Of a DNA stretch of 64,000 nucleotides, positions 35,154 to 48,276 are shown piece by piece. Under the pieces are notes generated by a model that saw only the letters and a list, made by a program, of their open reading frames with translations, was not told where the DNA came from and did not search any database. The stretch comes from Bisporella sp. PMI_857 (Eukaryota; Ascomycota; Leotiomycetes; Helotiales; Helotiaceae), in the NCBI GenBank assembly GCA_021307315.1, contig JAJSPD010000047.1, positions 302,524-366,523 on the forward strand, in the 5' to 3' direction. A program made the position numbers and the translations under genes. Position 1 is the stretch's first letter; every line of letters starts with the position of its first letter.

Positions 35154-38100
35154 CTAAGCTGCTGAGGAAAGCACCTTGTGTTCTGGAGCCTTTGCAGACA
35201 CAGACACGCTGGCTCCTGTTTGCACACGCTTCGCATCCCTCTCAGTCGATGACTCTTCCGGACCTCTCTTCTTTTCCTTCTCGGGCTTCGCTGCTTCCTT
35301 CTGAGATTGCCGACGAAGCTCCTTTTCTTTGCGTTCATTCTCCTTACGCAAAGCCTTGGATTCGAATTCGTGCCAGTCACCGTCGAGTTTCGAGAGCCTA
35401 TGTGGCATTAGCATTGACGATTTCAATGATTATTAGAGAGGGAGAATTCGCATACTCAGTAGCTTGCCGCGGCTTCGGCTCTTCGGTAGTAAAGTATGGA
35501 TGCTCCAGGACATCGCCTGCGCTTGGACGCTTAATAGGATCGTACTGAAACATAGCCTCAAGTAACTCATATGCCGCTGGCGTAACTTTGTTCTTGTACT
35601 TCTCGGCGAAGACATTGGGTCGTTTGACACTCGGCCTCAGCAGCTCAAACCAAGCCATATCCACCAAGCCAGGCCAGTCCATCTTACTTGGAGTTCCAAG
35701 AATGGCATATATTTTGTCTAGTTGGCTGATTTCCCCACCATCGCCAGGGAATATCGCATGTCTGGTGAATATCTCCACAAGAACGCACGCTGCACTCCAA
35801 ATGTCAACCGCTGGGCCATACTGTGTCTCGCCAAGGAGGAGTTCTGGAGATCTGTACCAGATGGTGATCACACGATTGGTGTAATCCAGCTGTCTGCGTT
35901 TTGCATAAAATCGTGCTAGGCCAAAATCTGCTAGCTTTAACTGTCCATCGCTACTGACAAGAATGTTCGCAGCTTTAATGTCGCGATGAAGTACCCCTCG
36001 GCGATGCAGGTAATCAAGCCCCTCAAAGAGTTGCTTTGCGAGATGCTTCTTATGTCCTGCGTCCAGTTTGAATGTTGGATGATTGAGCAACCCGGTCAAA
36101 TCATGAGATAGATATTCAAACACCATGAAGCAATCGTTCTTCTCGACCATTACCTCTTCGAGATGCACAACATTTGCATGCTTGAGCGACTGCAGCAATT
36201 TGATCTCCCTAACAGCAGTGACTGGAAACCCATCACGCTCTCCCTCCATCCGGATCTTCTTGAGTGCAACCAGCTTTTTGGTGTATACATGGACAGCTTT
36301 GTAGACTTTCCCATATGTACCCGAGCCGACGACTGACTCATTCCCTGTCTTACGATAATATATCGAATCTGACTTCTTCATATCCTCTTCAAGTTGTGGT
36401 CTCGCTTTCGGTCGCTTCATAATCTTCTTAACCTTTCGAGTGGTCGACGCTGGCTCGCGGAAGTCCTGCCGCCTGGCGGAGGCAGGCTCTGTTGGGATGG
36501 ATCGTGATGAGGGGACGCGAGGTCGATCAGGACTAGTTTGAACTTGAATAGCAGGTCGAGACGGTGCCGCATTTAGCTTCTGTGATATTTCTGGTTTTGG
36601 TGTTGTTGGCGTAACCTTCGATGAAGCCTTGAACGCGAAACTGAACTTGGAATTCTGTTGACTCTGGGCAGGCCCTGTTGGTGGTGGCCTGCTCGGAGGT
36701 GGCATTTTACTCTCATCTTTTTTCTTAATATCTTGCTTGTCTTCGACCTGTAGCTCTTTTGATGGCCGAAATAGGTCCTCATGATCTTCATCCATAGCGG
36801 AATCAGCCTTTTGAGATGTTGAATCATGCGCTGACGGATACTGCGTAGGATATTGCTGTTGAGGAGAAACATGTTGTGGCGTAACACTGCCTGAATGAGT
36901 AGTTTGACCTCGACCGGCTCCTGAAGCGTTCCATTGCAGATTCTGGAAATGACCACCGCGACCTCTATGGTCACCCCTTCCACGGATGTTGAAATTGTTT
37001 CCTCGGTAGCTCCCTCTACCACCACGGAAGGAGTGCTGCTGCGCATATGAAGGATTCATAGGCCCTGTAGGGGGATTATGATACGGAGGAGATTGCGAAT
37101 TGCCATAATACTGGGCCTGTGGCCCTGTGGGCGGAGAGTAGTTGGACTGGTGATGTGTTTGTGGATATTGCCTAGTTCAAACTTTAGCCAAGAAGACATC
37201 ATCCGTGTACAGGTTAACTTACGGTTGGGGAGAGTATTGCTGTTGTCCATTCCAGTTGCCTCTTCCAGCGTTGTAAGGAGATTGTGCATTTGGCGAGCTA
37301 TGAAATGAATGATGAGAATGTTGTGGTGACTGAGAGTACTGTCGTGGGTCGACCTGATGTGCTTGATTATACTGAGGTTTTAGGGGAAATGCAGCTTGCA
37401 TCTGCTGATTCGGGTTATAGCCTTGATTATAGAATCCTCTATTAGCCATCTTATCCGCCTTGACCTCAATACTGTTAGCTCCAGAAGGAGCTGGAGACGG
37501 CGAACGACGTCGAGTAACTGCAATGGTATTAGCACCAGAAGCTGCGGGTGCGGCTTGGCCAAATCTTTTTCTGGATTTTTTATTCGAGGAGCGATATTCC
37601 TCGCGTGGGTGTCCTCTATCTGGGATTGGTGAGTGTGGCCGAGAGTTTGTGTAATGGTCTCTAGGAGGCTCACGAGATGAGGGGCGTGGCCGTTCCCTAG
37701 ATTTGTGACTTTCAGGTTCAGGACTTCTACGGTCTCCTTTAGCTGAAGGTGTATGCTCCCTTCTTGGTGGCCTATCTTCCGCAAATGAGTTCCTATGACG
37801 TCCAGATTCAGGTGAACGAGAGCGAGAGCGAGCGCGATGCGAAGAGCGACGACCGTCTTTGTGATGCAGAGAGCGAGATGTCTGCTTGTTATGCTTGGCA
37901 CTTGATGAATGTGCCCGTGTATCCGAATAATCAGATTCTCGACGCCGTCTAGGCCTATAGCCCTCACGATCTGGCGATTGCTTCCGACGTGGTGGCGAGC
38001 TCTCCCGATGAATTCGTCCCTGTCGGGACGACTCTCTATGTCTTTCTTCTCCGCGATGTGGACTCCGGTCTCGATGACGTTTGCTCTTTTTGCTCCGTGA

Positions 38101-38463
38101 TGGTGATGGACTTCGAGATTTACGTCGTTTGCCTGCGGCTGGTGACTGGTGTGTACTCCGTCGTATTCGGTCAGAGCCTCGCGAATCCTCTAATAGCTCT
38201 TTTCCTTTATTCCGTCCTCTTACCTCCTCCCCCAGGTCCCTGATCGAATCTCGTGATGGTCTTCGTCTGCGATCCCGGCTACGCTCGCGCGGTCGGTCGT
38301 AATCAGTAATAGAGTCTGGCTTAATACCACGATCTCGTCCAGTGGGTTCCCTGTCGCCTTCAGAGCGACGTGTCGGAGGCGAGCGCGACCGTCTCGTGCG
38401 TGTAATCCCTCTTTCTCTGCCTCGTTCTCTGCGGTCGTCACCGTGGCTCCAGCTGTCTTTCAT
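35154..38463 (-). CDS. CTK1: CTD kinase catalytic subunit (Ctk1/CDK12-like)
   Basis: Three exons (38463-37223, 37171-35456, 35397-35154), 1066 aa. Introns of 51 and 58 nt close the frame. The first 330 residues or so are rich in Arg/Ser/His repeats (SR-like), followed by a Gln/Pro/Gly-rich segment with RGG-type motifs (FRGGRGSYRG), and a kinase domain at about residues 688-985. The kinase shows VGSGTYGKVYKA, VALKKIRME, the cyclin-binding helix PVTAVREIKLL, HRDIKAANIL, DFGLAR and WYRSPELLLG. A charged C-terminal tail (LSKLDGDWHEFESKAL..) follows. With its cyclin and a third subunit, Ctk1 phosphorylates Ser2 of the RNA polymerase II CTD in elongation. The SR-rich extension resembles metazoan CDK12/13 more than the short yeast Ctk1. 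Confidence 0.93.
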
Positions 38464-41002
38464 TTCGACATACCGCGGATGCCGGTCTTTGAGGAGGGTT
38501 GTGGAGTTGTATGAATTAGGTTGAGCGTGGAATTGAAGATATGTTGGGTGCTGTTCAAGCCAAAAATTGGGTAGGTCTTAGCGGGTTTTTGATTGGCCCC
38601 TCAGGCTAAGGCTCAGATATGACAAGCGATTATCGACTTCGATTCTTCTCAACTTGATCAATTAATACCCTGGCCAGCCTGGCGCCACATCCGACTCAAT
38701 GAAATGTAAATCAGAGCACGAGCAGCATTAATGAAAAGCAACAGAGAAAGACGATGTCTTTCTCTTTCTCTGCTGCGAGCTTACCGTAAGGTGAGCGTCG
38801 ATATTCCGACCGCAGATAGAGATGGTGCCATAATGCCCACCTCTTTTTTCAGTGCACCCATGCGATGCCGTGCCATACCCTTCCAAAGTCCACATCCATG
38901 CATCAGCCCTCCGAAAGGCATATCACAGGTCGAATTCACACATCATGCAATGTTATTTACGAGTGCGTGGACACGCACAAATATCAAAATACAACAACAA
39001 ACGACTAGACAAGCCTTAATAATCCTCCTCTTCATGAATAAATCATTCCTATCCAGCAATCTTGAATTATGAAATCCAAGTGGGAAGCATCGTCGATCGA
39101 ATTGACGATGTTGGTTGTGACACGGATCGTGATATCTTTAAGTGTAAGCTCAACAATTCGCTCGAATCTCTTTGAAAATGGCATGAGGTACCACGATGGC
39201 CCGTTCTGCGGTAGCGAACACAGCAAAGTCGACATCAGCCGCTTCCTTGAATTTGTAACAAAGGTGCTAAAGCCATCGAGGAAACCCGGTTGCTTTTTCT
39301 GATGAACCGACAAAGAAGATAGGCTGAGTATCTTTCAAAGTTGTGGAGTCTTTCCAGTCGAGAATTGCCCTGTGGCAGATGAATCTGACGCATTATGTGA
39401 TCTAAACAGAACCCATCTTCAGCCGACTTATATCAAACGTGCAGTCAAGGATGCCAGGAAGAATGGAGTTCGCTCGTGGACGAATAATCCTTAATAGCGT
39501 AATTCCACATTGACGTTCTGCGAAATGACGGGCCTAACAGTAATCTTTGGAGTTACCTGGCCTTCCTGTTGCGTGCACCAGCCTAATATTTATACATAAA
39601 CAGGGGATAATCAGGTCGAATGGTGAAGTGCTGAGGCAACTTCAGTTCGACTTGATGTTAGTCTGGTCGACAATGCAGAATGCTTGTAGAAAATTAACCC
39701 ATTTGACAGGAAAGGGTCTCATCAAGGCGTATCTATACCCATCAATATTCTCCGTAGGATAGACAAAGCCAACAGATTCGTGCTCCAGACGTTGTTGTCA
39801 GCCAGTCATAACACAAATAATACTCAAGGAGTCCGACTTGTGCCCCTCTCATGGTTATGACACCACGAGATTCCGGACGGGTGTGATGGTGGCGCTCTGC
39901 ATACACCCATATTGCTATTTATATAGAAGTCGTTTTATTCCGCTGAATTTCGATTGCTCAGAGGGTACTGAGCGAGAGATACCTCTGCGTGTTGTATTGG
40001 TGAGCCGACTGAACAGCAGGAAATCGCAAGCGAAAGGCAGCTTCATCTCCTAATTCATCTTGCTAACTGGAAGAAGTGTATGAGCGGCTTGTCATATACT
40101 TTAATAGATACATCTTGAGAAAGTGATGAAGATCCAATGAATGGCAATTTGAGAGCGTCAAGGCCGTGTTGGGTCGAAACAATGTAGTATCGGTGAGTAT
40201 TTAGAGATCAAGAAGGTGCTTGTGGAAGATATCTAATTATTTGAGATGTCTATTATCGATTGCGACATCACAAGACACCCCGTCTGTGCTGTAGCCGTGG
40301 TTGTTAGATTGAATTTGATGGTGGTAACATCGAGTGAGAAGGAAATCTTGATGGAACCGCCAAACAATTAACAGGTGCGTGGTGGCCTGAGGCAGCGAAA
40401 CCTGGGTGGGCTAAAAGCAGGTCAATGGCTTGGCACACGCAAAGCCATGGTTTTCGTTTTCAAAAGTTGAAAGGAATATCATTCAAAACCCAGCAATCTC
40501 TCATTTGAATATACACTCTGGCTTTGAAAGACTGAGCAATCTAATCCTCGCCCCATCTACCTAGTCTATATATGAAACGCGTTTTCTTCTCTTCACAAGT
40601 CAAAACCAACCCGCTCTGAATGGCGTGGACAAGACTGGCCTTCTAAGTTGCAGCTTAATAGCCTGTAATTCCATCTAAACACCTTTTTGTCGTCAGGTTA
40701 TTTTTAATGGTGTGTCTTGGACAACAATGGAATGGAGAAAGGAGGTCTAGGAAGGAAGCGTCATATTCGCCTGCATCAAACACAACTAGCACTTATAATT
40801 CTATCAAATTTGGCTATCACACCGTCCTTTGGCTTATTTTCGTAATATCATTCATCAGACCTACATACTAGCGGTTCATATACAAATACTCTTTAGGTTC
40901 TATGGCTAACCATGCATCACTCATATGAGCAAATCCAAATCCCATAATGTCCTGGAAACGCCTACTACCCACGAAGAATTATATTGGACTGCGTTATTAA
41001 CC
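38464..41002. other. Long intergenic region, nothing recognised
   Basis: About 2.5 kb between the 5' end of CTK1 and the 3' end of MCM5. Frames at 38731-39313 and 39547-40053 lack recognisable domains and splice support. Confidence 0.45.
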
Positions 41003-43317
41003 TCAGGCACCACTCCTGTATATCTGGCTCCCTTGGTTTCGTATGGCAATAGTATCTCGTCTCTGTAAAACGACAAGTGCTCGATTGAGTGCCTGCTCAG
41101 AGTATCCCTTCCCTTCACAGATTTCTCTCTTGAGAGTAGCAAGACTAGTGCTCCAACCGATAGGCAGCCTCTTCTTTAGCTCATCTTCAAGCTTATTGAC
41201 CTCATCATTCAGCTCCTTACTTCCTTGATTGCTTCCCATATTCACTGCATCCATAGTACTGGCTAAGAATAGCCGGATTGCCTCATCCACATGTGCTTCT
41301 GTAGCAACTGGGGATAGTGCAAGCTTGGCAAGAGATTCTGTGATACGGATAATGGCTTCTAGTTGACGAACAGTGATGGGAATGGAAGAACGAGCATTAG
41401 CCTCCATCTCCGCGGCATGGACCTGCTTTCTAATGGAAACGAAATGTGAGGAAAGCTTCTCAGCAGCTTCGGGGGAAAGTCGTGGTGCACATCGTCTAAA
41501 GATCAGTCAGCACGGGATATTGAGAGAGAAATTCATAGATGTAACTTACGATCTGCAATAGCTCACATATCGCTTCATCTTCTCAACTGATATCTCAGCC
41601 TCTGCTTGCTCGTCGTTGCCGCGACCGCCCATTTGCAAATTCATGACGTGCTTTGCGATCTTCTCATCTCGGCCTCTCTCATGATCATCTTTGACGATGA
41701 AGATCATGTCAAAACGGGAAAGAATTGTGGTTTGGAAGTCGATGTTTTCTCCTGGTGTCTTCAAGTCATCATATCGTCCAAAAATGGGGTTCGCAGCCGC
41801 TAAAACAGATGTTCGAGCATTTAAAATAGTCGTAATTCCTGCCTTCGCTATAGAGATAGTCTGTTGCTCCATAGCTTCATGTATGGCTACTCGATCCTCG
41901 TCGCGCATCTTGTCGAACTCATCGATACAGACAACTCCACCATCAGCTAAAACCATTGCTCCTCCTTCCAGATAGAATTCTCGTGTTGTGTGATCGCGCT
42001 GGACGGAAGCTGTGAGACCTGCGGCTGAAGATCCCTTGCCAGATGTGTAGATTGCGATTGGAGATGCTTTCTCCACAAACTTTAAGAGCTGAGATTTTGC
42101 GGTACCTGGATCACCCAGAAGGAGAACGTTGATGTCTCCGCGGAGCTTCATACCATCTGGTAAAATCTTTTTGGAGCCTCCCATTAATAAACACGATATG
42201 GCTTTCTTGATATCCTGGTTCCCATAAATAGATGGCGCTATACAGTTCGCGAATACTTGGTATAAATCAGGTCTTCGACTCATCTCTAGAAACTCCTGTT
42301 CTTCTTCTTCTGAGAATATTGCATTTCCTCTCGTGGTATGATCAACGTCACTATGGACTCCAACGGCCCGGATATAGGGTGTTCTGATCGCAACCGCAGA
42401 AGTAGTCGATGATCCTTTCGACTGCTTATTTTGATAAATTGAGAATATTCCCGTGATCATGCACCTCGATCCAGGGACAACTCTATTCGTCAAGTATCTG
42501 TCGGTGGAAATGAGAACATGTCTGGGAAGCTCGCCTACCGGAACTTGATCTGGAGCTTCTTGTAGTTTGATAATCTGTTGATCCACAAACTGGGATTTTT
42601 CATGAATGACAACATACGGGTCCATCGGACATTGGTCTTCTCCTGGCATCTTCTGCCTGTCGCAAGTACGAGGGAGTGACACTCCTGTAAAGCCGCCTTG
42701 GATTGGCAGAACTTTGTTTGCGTGACAGTTGCGGCATTCGATGTGTAGTGCCGTGGCTTTCGATGAAAGAACAGACGCCCCAATTACAATTCCTGGCACT
42801 CGAATAAGTCGCGAAATTGTAAGGGCGTCTAGGTTGCGAATAGATATATCTACGGCATCGGAGTGGAGGAGCAGTTGATGTTCGGGAAGCACGATATCGC
42901 GGTTCGAAGGATAAACAATGCGATGCGTACATCTCTTCAGCGCAGCTTCGAACTACCGATCATGATTAATAAGCAATATGCTTATAGAGGATAAATTAGC
43001 GCCTACCAATGGAATGATCTCTGCAGGTTCTGTGGAAAGTCTGTGAGCCAACTCCTCGTTGAAGGAGATAAGATGGCCAATATCGACATCGCAGTAATAT
43101 TGCTTCAGGAGAACATTCTCGCGTATCTGATCTCTGCTACTAGTCAGTCTCATTTGTCATCCAAAGTGATGCTTTCAAACCTATATATGAATGAATTGTC
43201 AAGTCGAAACTGTAGAATGAACTGTTCCAGCTGGCTCTGTATTTGACCACGGGTATCTTCGCTGTTATCGAAGTCTGGAGCAAGAACGCTCAGTGAATAT
43301 GCGGATCGTCTATCCAT
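41003..43317 (-). CDS. MCM5: DNA replication licensing factor MCM5
   Basis: Four exons (43317-43181, 43133-43007, 42952-41550, 41495-41003), 719 aa. Introns are 47, 54 and 54 nt; the first starts GTTTGA. Domains: N-terminal MCM domain with [20 protein letters not shown], the zinc-ribbon-type Cys pairs CRNCHANK and [12 protein letters not shown], then the AAA+ core with Walker [13 protein letters not shown], Walker [14 protein letters not shown] and the arginine finger ILSRFDMIF, ending in a winged-helix region. MCM5 is one of six subunits of the replicative helicase. Length matches fungal orthologues (about 720 aa). Three MCB-type sites lie 102-136 bp upstream of the start codon, which fits G1/S control. 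Confidence 0.96.
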
Positions 43318-43418
43318 CGTGGAATGCTATGTGAGGGATAAAGAACCAGAAGAGACGTTATAGCTAGTATTGAGGGTTGTTGAATGAGAAAGCATTCAGA
43401 TAGGGGTTTGAAGAGTTT

Positions 43419-43453
43419 ACGCGACAAAACGCGTGTTTTGGCCCGCGACGCGA
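43419..43453. promoter_or_regulatory. Cluster of MCB (MBF) elements upstream of MCM5
   Basis: ACGCGA at 43419-43424, ACGCGT at 43429-43434 and ACGCGA at 43448-43453, three ACGCGN hexamers in 35 bp. ACGCGT is the MluI cell-cycle box bound by MBF (Mbp1/Swi6) that drives G1/S genes such as MCMs in yeasts. The site lies between MCM5 and VPS54; only MCM5 is a typical target. Confidence 0.75.
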
Positions 43454-43902
43454 CAGAAGGAAAGTGGTTGCATTAGTGGTCTATACCCTGCAACATTGGG
43501 CTGTCTACTCAGCCAATGGGCGGCCACGTCACCTCTTCCGGATAGAATGAAGCTTAAGTAAGGCTGTGCAGGAAGTTGAAAATTGTCAAGTTGACAATTA
43601 CCACGATTTAAATGCAAGTGAAGGTTCATCTTAAAGCAAAGCCCAGTGTATCAACAGTGGCGTTCAAAGCTTAAGCAATGATACCTCGATAGCGCCATCG
43701 AAACAGCCAACGAGCGATTCTAATTGTCGCATTTCTTAACATCTTCGTAGCCGTTCTCTTCGACTATATACCAGCCCTATCACGGTGTATCCATTAGAGC
43801 CGGGCCATTTGAACTATACAATCCATCAATAATAGTGGGGGAGGTCGGGAAAGGCATCGTTGATGAACCTCGATCAGCGGACGAGTCTCTGCAAAGGAAA
43901 TC

Positions 43903-46900
43903 ATGGCATCTGCGGCTCCTCGACATTCTACCGATAGTCTCTCCCCCATCTCACCCACGCCGTCCCACAATGAATTCCCATTTCCAAGGTCAGTTTTAAG
44001 GCTACGGAGCTAGTATAATAAAGCAAACTAACATTTGTAGGCTGGGTTCGAGTTCCAGGTATGCATCACGACGAGGATCTGTTGCAAGCTCGATACACTC
44101 AATAGGAGGTACCTTAGACACAGCGACGCATTGGAATCGATTAACAGAATCGAGTCAAAATGGTTGATCTACTCCGATTCATTTTCACTTTTCTTTTCTA
44201 ATCGTCTTTAGCTATATCCACACTTCTACAGCCACCCATTGTCCGAACTGGCCTTCTTCCCCACACATCTGCTCCAGCATCAAGCGCACACAAGCCTCCT
44301 ACATCTCGAGATATTCCGCCTGTCGCTCTTACGAATATTAAATCTGTTGATCCTGCAGAATTTAAGCCATATCTCAATCAAGTCGGGGCGCTCTATGATG
44401 CGCTACAACAGGCAAAGGACAATGAAGAAGAAGGTGGAACTCAGCTTTTTAGAAAAGGAACTAAGACGGATGATTTGTCTGATCTTTTAGATTCAGAACG
44501 ACGATCTAGTAAGCCCAGTCTGTCTAGACAAGCTTCTCTGGTTTCGCTAGCCTCCTATATTGAAAGTCCAATGCTTCCAAGGAAAAAGTCCTCCACGAAC
44601 AAACGAGCGCTTCATGCACCAACGCCTTTAAGTACCATCCCGAGTGTCTATCATGAAGAGGATTTCCATTTAGAGAATCCTCGTACATTTGACGTCGTTA
44701 GCGAGCGATCAGAGGTTGTGCGGCCGGTTCCAGGCACACCAGATGCAAAGGGCCTTAATGGGAATACCGCGACACCGAGGAAGGCTCTCGCCACTAATGC
44801 CATCCTACAGGAGAAGCTTTCTTGGTATATGGATACTGTTGAGGTTCATTTAATCTCATCAATCTCATCCGCATCGACTTCATTCTTCGCCGCATTAGGA
44901 TCCTTAAAAGATCTCCACTCGGAAGCAGCAGACTCTGTTGCTCGGATAAAGGAGCTACGAAAGGAACTGGAAACACTAGATCAAGAAATGGCCGTTGGTG
45001 GATTGACCCTCGTCAATCAACGACGGAGGAGAGAGAATTTGAAGCAACTTTGTGATGCTGTCCAACAATTGAAACGAATTGTGGAATCTGTCGCAAATTG
45101 CGAATCCTTGGTTGACGGCGGACAAGTTGACGAAGCTTTGGACAGCATTGAAGCCTTGGAAATTCTCATTTCAGGTGAAGAACAGGTTCACGCTAATAGT
45201 ATTCAACTCCGAGATCTTAGAGGCGCTACCGCGTTACAAGGCGTCACGAATGATTTAGATATACTACGGTCAAGAATAGGAAAGAGTTTCGAATCTCGGT
45301 TTCTGAACGCCCTGCTTAGCGACCTGAGACACCACGTCGAGTCGATATCAACTCACGATACCTTGCAGCGATGGGGCATATCGTCCCAACGCTCTAGAGG
45401 CGGTCACAATCGGGAGCCATCGGCATATCCAGCTTACTTGTCGATCAACAAAGAGTTCAGAGCAGATATTCTTTCGATTCTTAGTGGCTTACATCGAGCT
45501 AAGCATATATCACCTGCTACGATAGCTTATCGGGAAGCGGTGTTGCGGGAATTGCGAAACATCATTCGTCGGACTCTTCCAGCATCGAATGAGGATGACA
45601 ACGAGTCGATGATGTCGACTTCAACCACGGGAAGGAATTTGCAGAGAACACAACAAGAAAAATCCTCCATCTTAGCTCGAAATCTTCGCGCCTTAGATCC
45701 CGAAGACGCAGAGGAATTACTCAAGAAAATATACATTGGTATTGGGGAAACCCTACGACGACTAGGAACGCAGGTGAAAGTGCTTTTAGATGTCACGAGT
45801 ACAATTGCCGATCCGACTGGGGCCATGCTTTCACCAAGAATGAAGTCTCCTTCCATAGGCACCGACTCACCCTTAAGTCCGAACATGGTGATGATCGATG
45901 GCCGCCAAATGGGACGTCCGCGGGGCAACTCTAGTCTGGAAATTCAAGAACAACTACATCAAACGCTAGATATGTCGAGCCTACTAGGCCAAGCTGTTGA
46001 TATTGCTCAGGATAGAATTGTCAAAATCCTCCGAGTTCGTTCTGAGCAAACCATTCATCTTTCTGTGGAGAAATTTCTACGTTATTTCAACTTGAATCTA
46101 CTATTTGCCAATGAGTGCGAAGCAGTATCGGGACGAAGTGGTACCCCGCTCAAGAATGTTGTGAACGGACATATAAAAGACTTCATTCAGCAGATGGGTG
46201 AGTCTGAACGACAGAATTTAGCCACTGGTATGGAGGCCGATCAATGGAACGCGAAAGACTTCTCAGACGAGGATAATGAACACCTAAGCCGTATACTTTC
46301 CGCCAGCACTCAGGACGCAGAAGCATGGACTGCTGGTAGCAAGATATGGCTGGCTCCTTCTCAAGATGTGCCCGCTACCACGGCTCCTCCAAATGGCTCT
46401 CTAGCTCCGCCCGCCGCGTATGCAACGAACGGTGAATCGGGGAGATCAACACCATCCAGTAACAGAAGCTCGAGACCTGCAATGATTGAATCAGAATCAT
46501 TTATACTTCCAGTGTCAGCGACCCTTTGTATGCAGGGCCTTTCTTCCTTCCTTCACCTCACAAGCGGACTTCCATCCATGACCACTGAAATCGCTTCGAG
46601 CATCATATCCTACCTCTCACTGTTCAATTCCCGTTGCACACAACTCATCTTAGGTGCCGGAGCTACTCGCTCTGCAGGTCTTAAGAACATCACTACGAAA
46701 CATCTCGCCCTGGCGTCGCAAGCACTCTCATTCATATCCTCTCTTATACCCCATGTTAGAGAATTTATTCGTCGACGCGCCAGCACCAGCGTGTCAATAT
46801 CCAACCTCATGGGCGAATTCGATAAGATCCGCCGCTCCTTCCTTGAGCATCAGCAGTCTATCTATGATAAACTGCTTGACATCATGTCTGGCCGGGCATC

Positions 46901-47478
46901 TACTCACGCAAAAGCTATGAAGCTCATAGACTGGGAGACAGAAAAGCAAGGTGTGAACACATATATGGAGGCTTTAGTAAAGGAAACAAACACTTTCCAC
47001 AAAGTGATGACCAAGCACTTGCCAGAAGGAACGATGAGGATGGTCATGCAGCCTATTTTCAAAGCATATAGGGAGCAGTGGGGCAAGGCGTATGGGGATG
47101 TAGTTCTAGGAAGCGAGGCGGCTCAGAATCGGTATGTGCAACCTTCTCCTAAATGGGCTATTTCAATCCGTAGCTAACATATGGACCAGGATGCTACGCG
47201 ATGCAGAATACTTCAAGTCTAGAATCGGTGCTCTTGATGGCGCCGGCGACACAGGGGACTACATCCTCGAGATCGTACGCGAGAAACCCGTCCCGAAGCC
47301 CGAAGCCTCCACGAAAGTAGCCAGCGCAACAAACGGTACCTTAACTACAAAGGCCGCCGACGAAGTCGAGGCCAGTAACAACTCCAACACCGGCAATCAA
47401 GAAACAGAAAAGGAAGCCGCCACCGAAACGCCGCTCATGTTAGAAGAAGCAGAGGAAGCGAGTCAGAAGCCGTCATGA
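43903..47478 (+). CDS. VPS54: GARP complex subunit VPS54
   Basis: Four exons (43903-43988, 44041-44162, 44212-47131, 47190-47478), 1138 aa. Introns are 52, 49 and 58 nt. The N-terminal 250 residues are Ser/Pro-rich. A block beginning LQEKLSWYMDTVEVHLISSI, continuing STSFFAALGSLKDLHSEA and AMAVGG-like MAVGGLTLVNQRRRRE, matches the coiled N-terminal Vps54 domain. The C-terminal part (SNLMGEFDKIRRSFLEHQQS, MTKHLPEGTMRMVMQPIFKA, MLRDAEYFKSRI) is the Vps54-like domain that contacts the Golgi. The last 85 residues are low complexity (Ala/Glu/Thr). With Vps51, Vps52 and Vps53 it tethers endosome-derived vesicles to the trans-Golgi. Confidence 0.92.
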
Positions 47479-48276
47479 TCACGATAACCAGAGACATAAT
47501 ACTGGATTATGCGTATAGATGAACAGAACAAGTGGGACGACAATGCATAGCATAGCATAGAGAGACGTCACCTTTCTTGGGTATGTAGAAATATTTCGAA
47601 TTGAATGTATATTCCTTGACCTCAACATCAAATCTCGTTCGTAAGCTGTTGCGAGCTACAGTGTACCCCAGTTGTTCACAACACATCTCCCTAGTCAGAA
47701 ACTACATTGTCTATTATCGTTTGCCCAGACTATCCAGGTTTGGATACTAAGCTTTCCTTCGACATGTTGTCCAATAATCTGATTTTGTGGTATGGATATA
47801 AGTTGACGGGGCCACGGCAATGATTCAAGGTTTGCTATTGTGCAGCTTATAGGTAATGTAACTGTATGATCTTGAGTCACTCTCAACACTAGATCATTTT
47901 CATCTCACATTTCCTAGTTTTGAAAAGTTCTTGGTGAGCATTTGCAAGTGTACCACGTGTACTATCATTACTACTAATATCTGTCTCTAGTATATAGCTA
48001 GTCAATTCAGCAACTCCTTGAGCTTATTTGCAAGCAATATCATAACCCCTGAAATTATGGCTACCGTATGGAAATCATTCTCTGTCCGTCAATGTAGCAC
48101 AATAGCTGTGAGAAAAAGAAGTATGCGATGTAGTGTTGCTAAGGTTCCAGCATCCAGCTGTCATGAACAGTCATCAGTGCAAATGCAAACCACCACATTT
48201 CACTTCTACTGCAGTCTTCAGACTATTACTATTCTTCCGAAATCGTGGCATTCATGGACCGGAGAAGGTGAGCTGT
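47479..48276. other. Intergenic between convergent genes
   Basis: 3' regions of VPS54 (plus) and the GPI protein (minus). A minus frame at 47695-47889 and plus frames at 48018-48287 have no motifs. Confidence 0.45.

Noticed and set aside
37380..38302. Several long open frames on both strands over the CTK1 first exon
   Set aside because: They are shadows caused by the Arg/Ser-rich low-complexity coding sequence.
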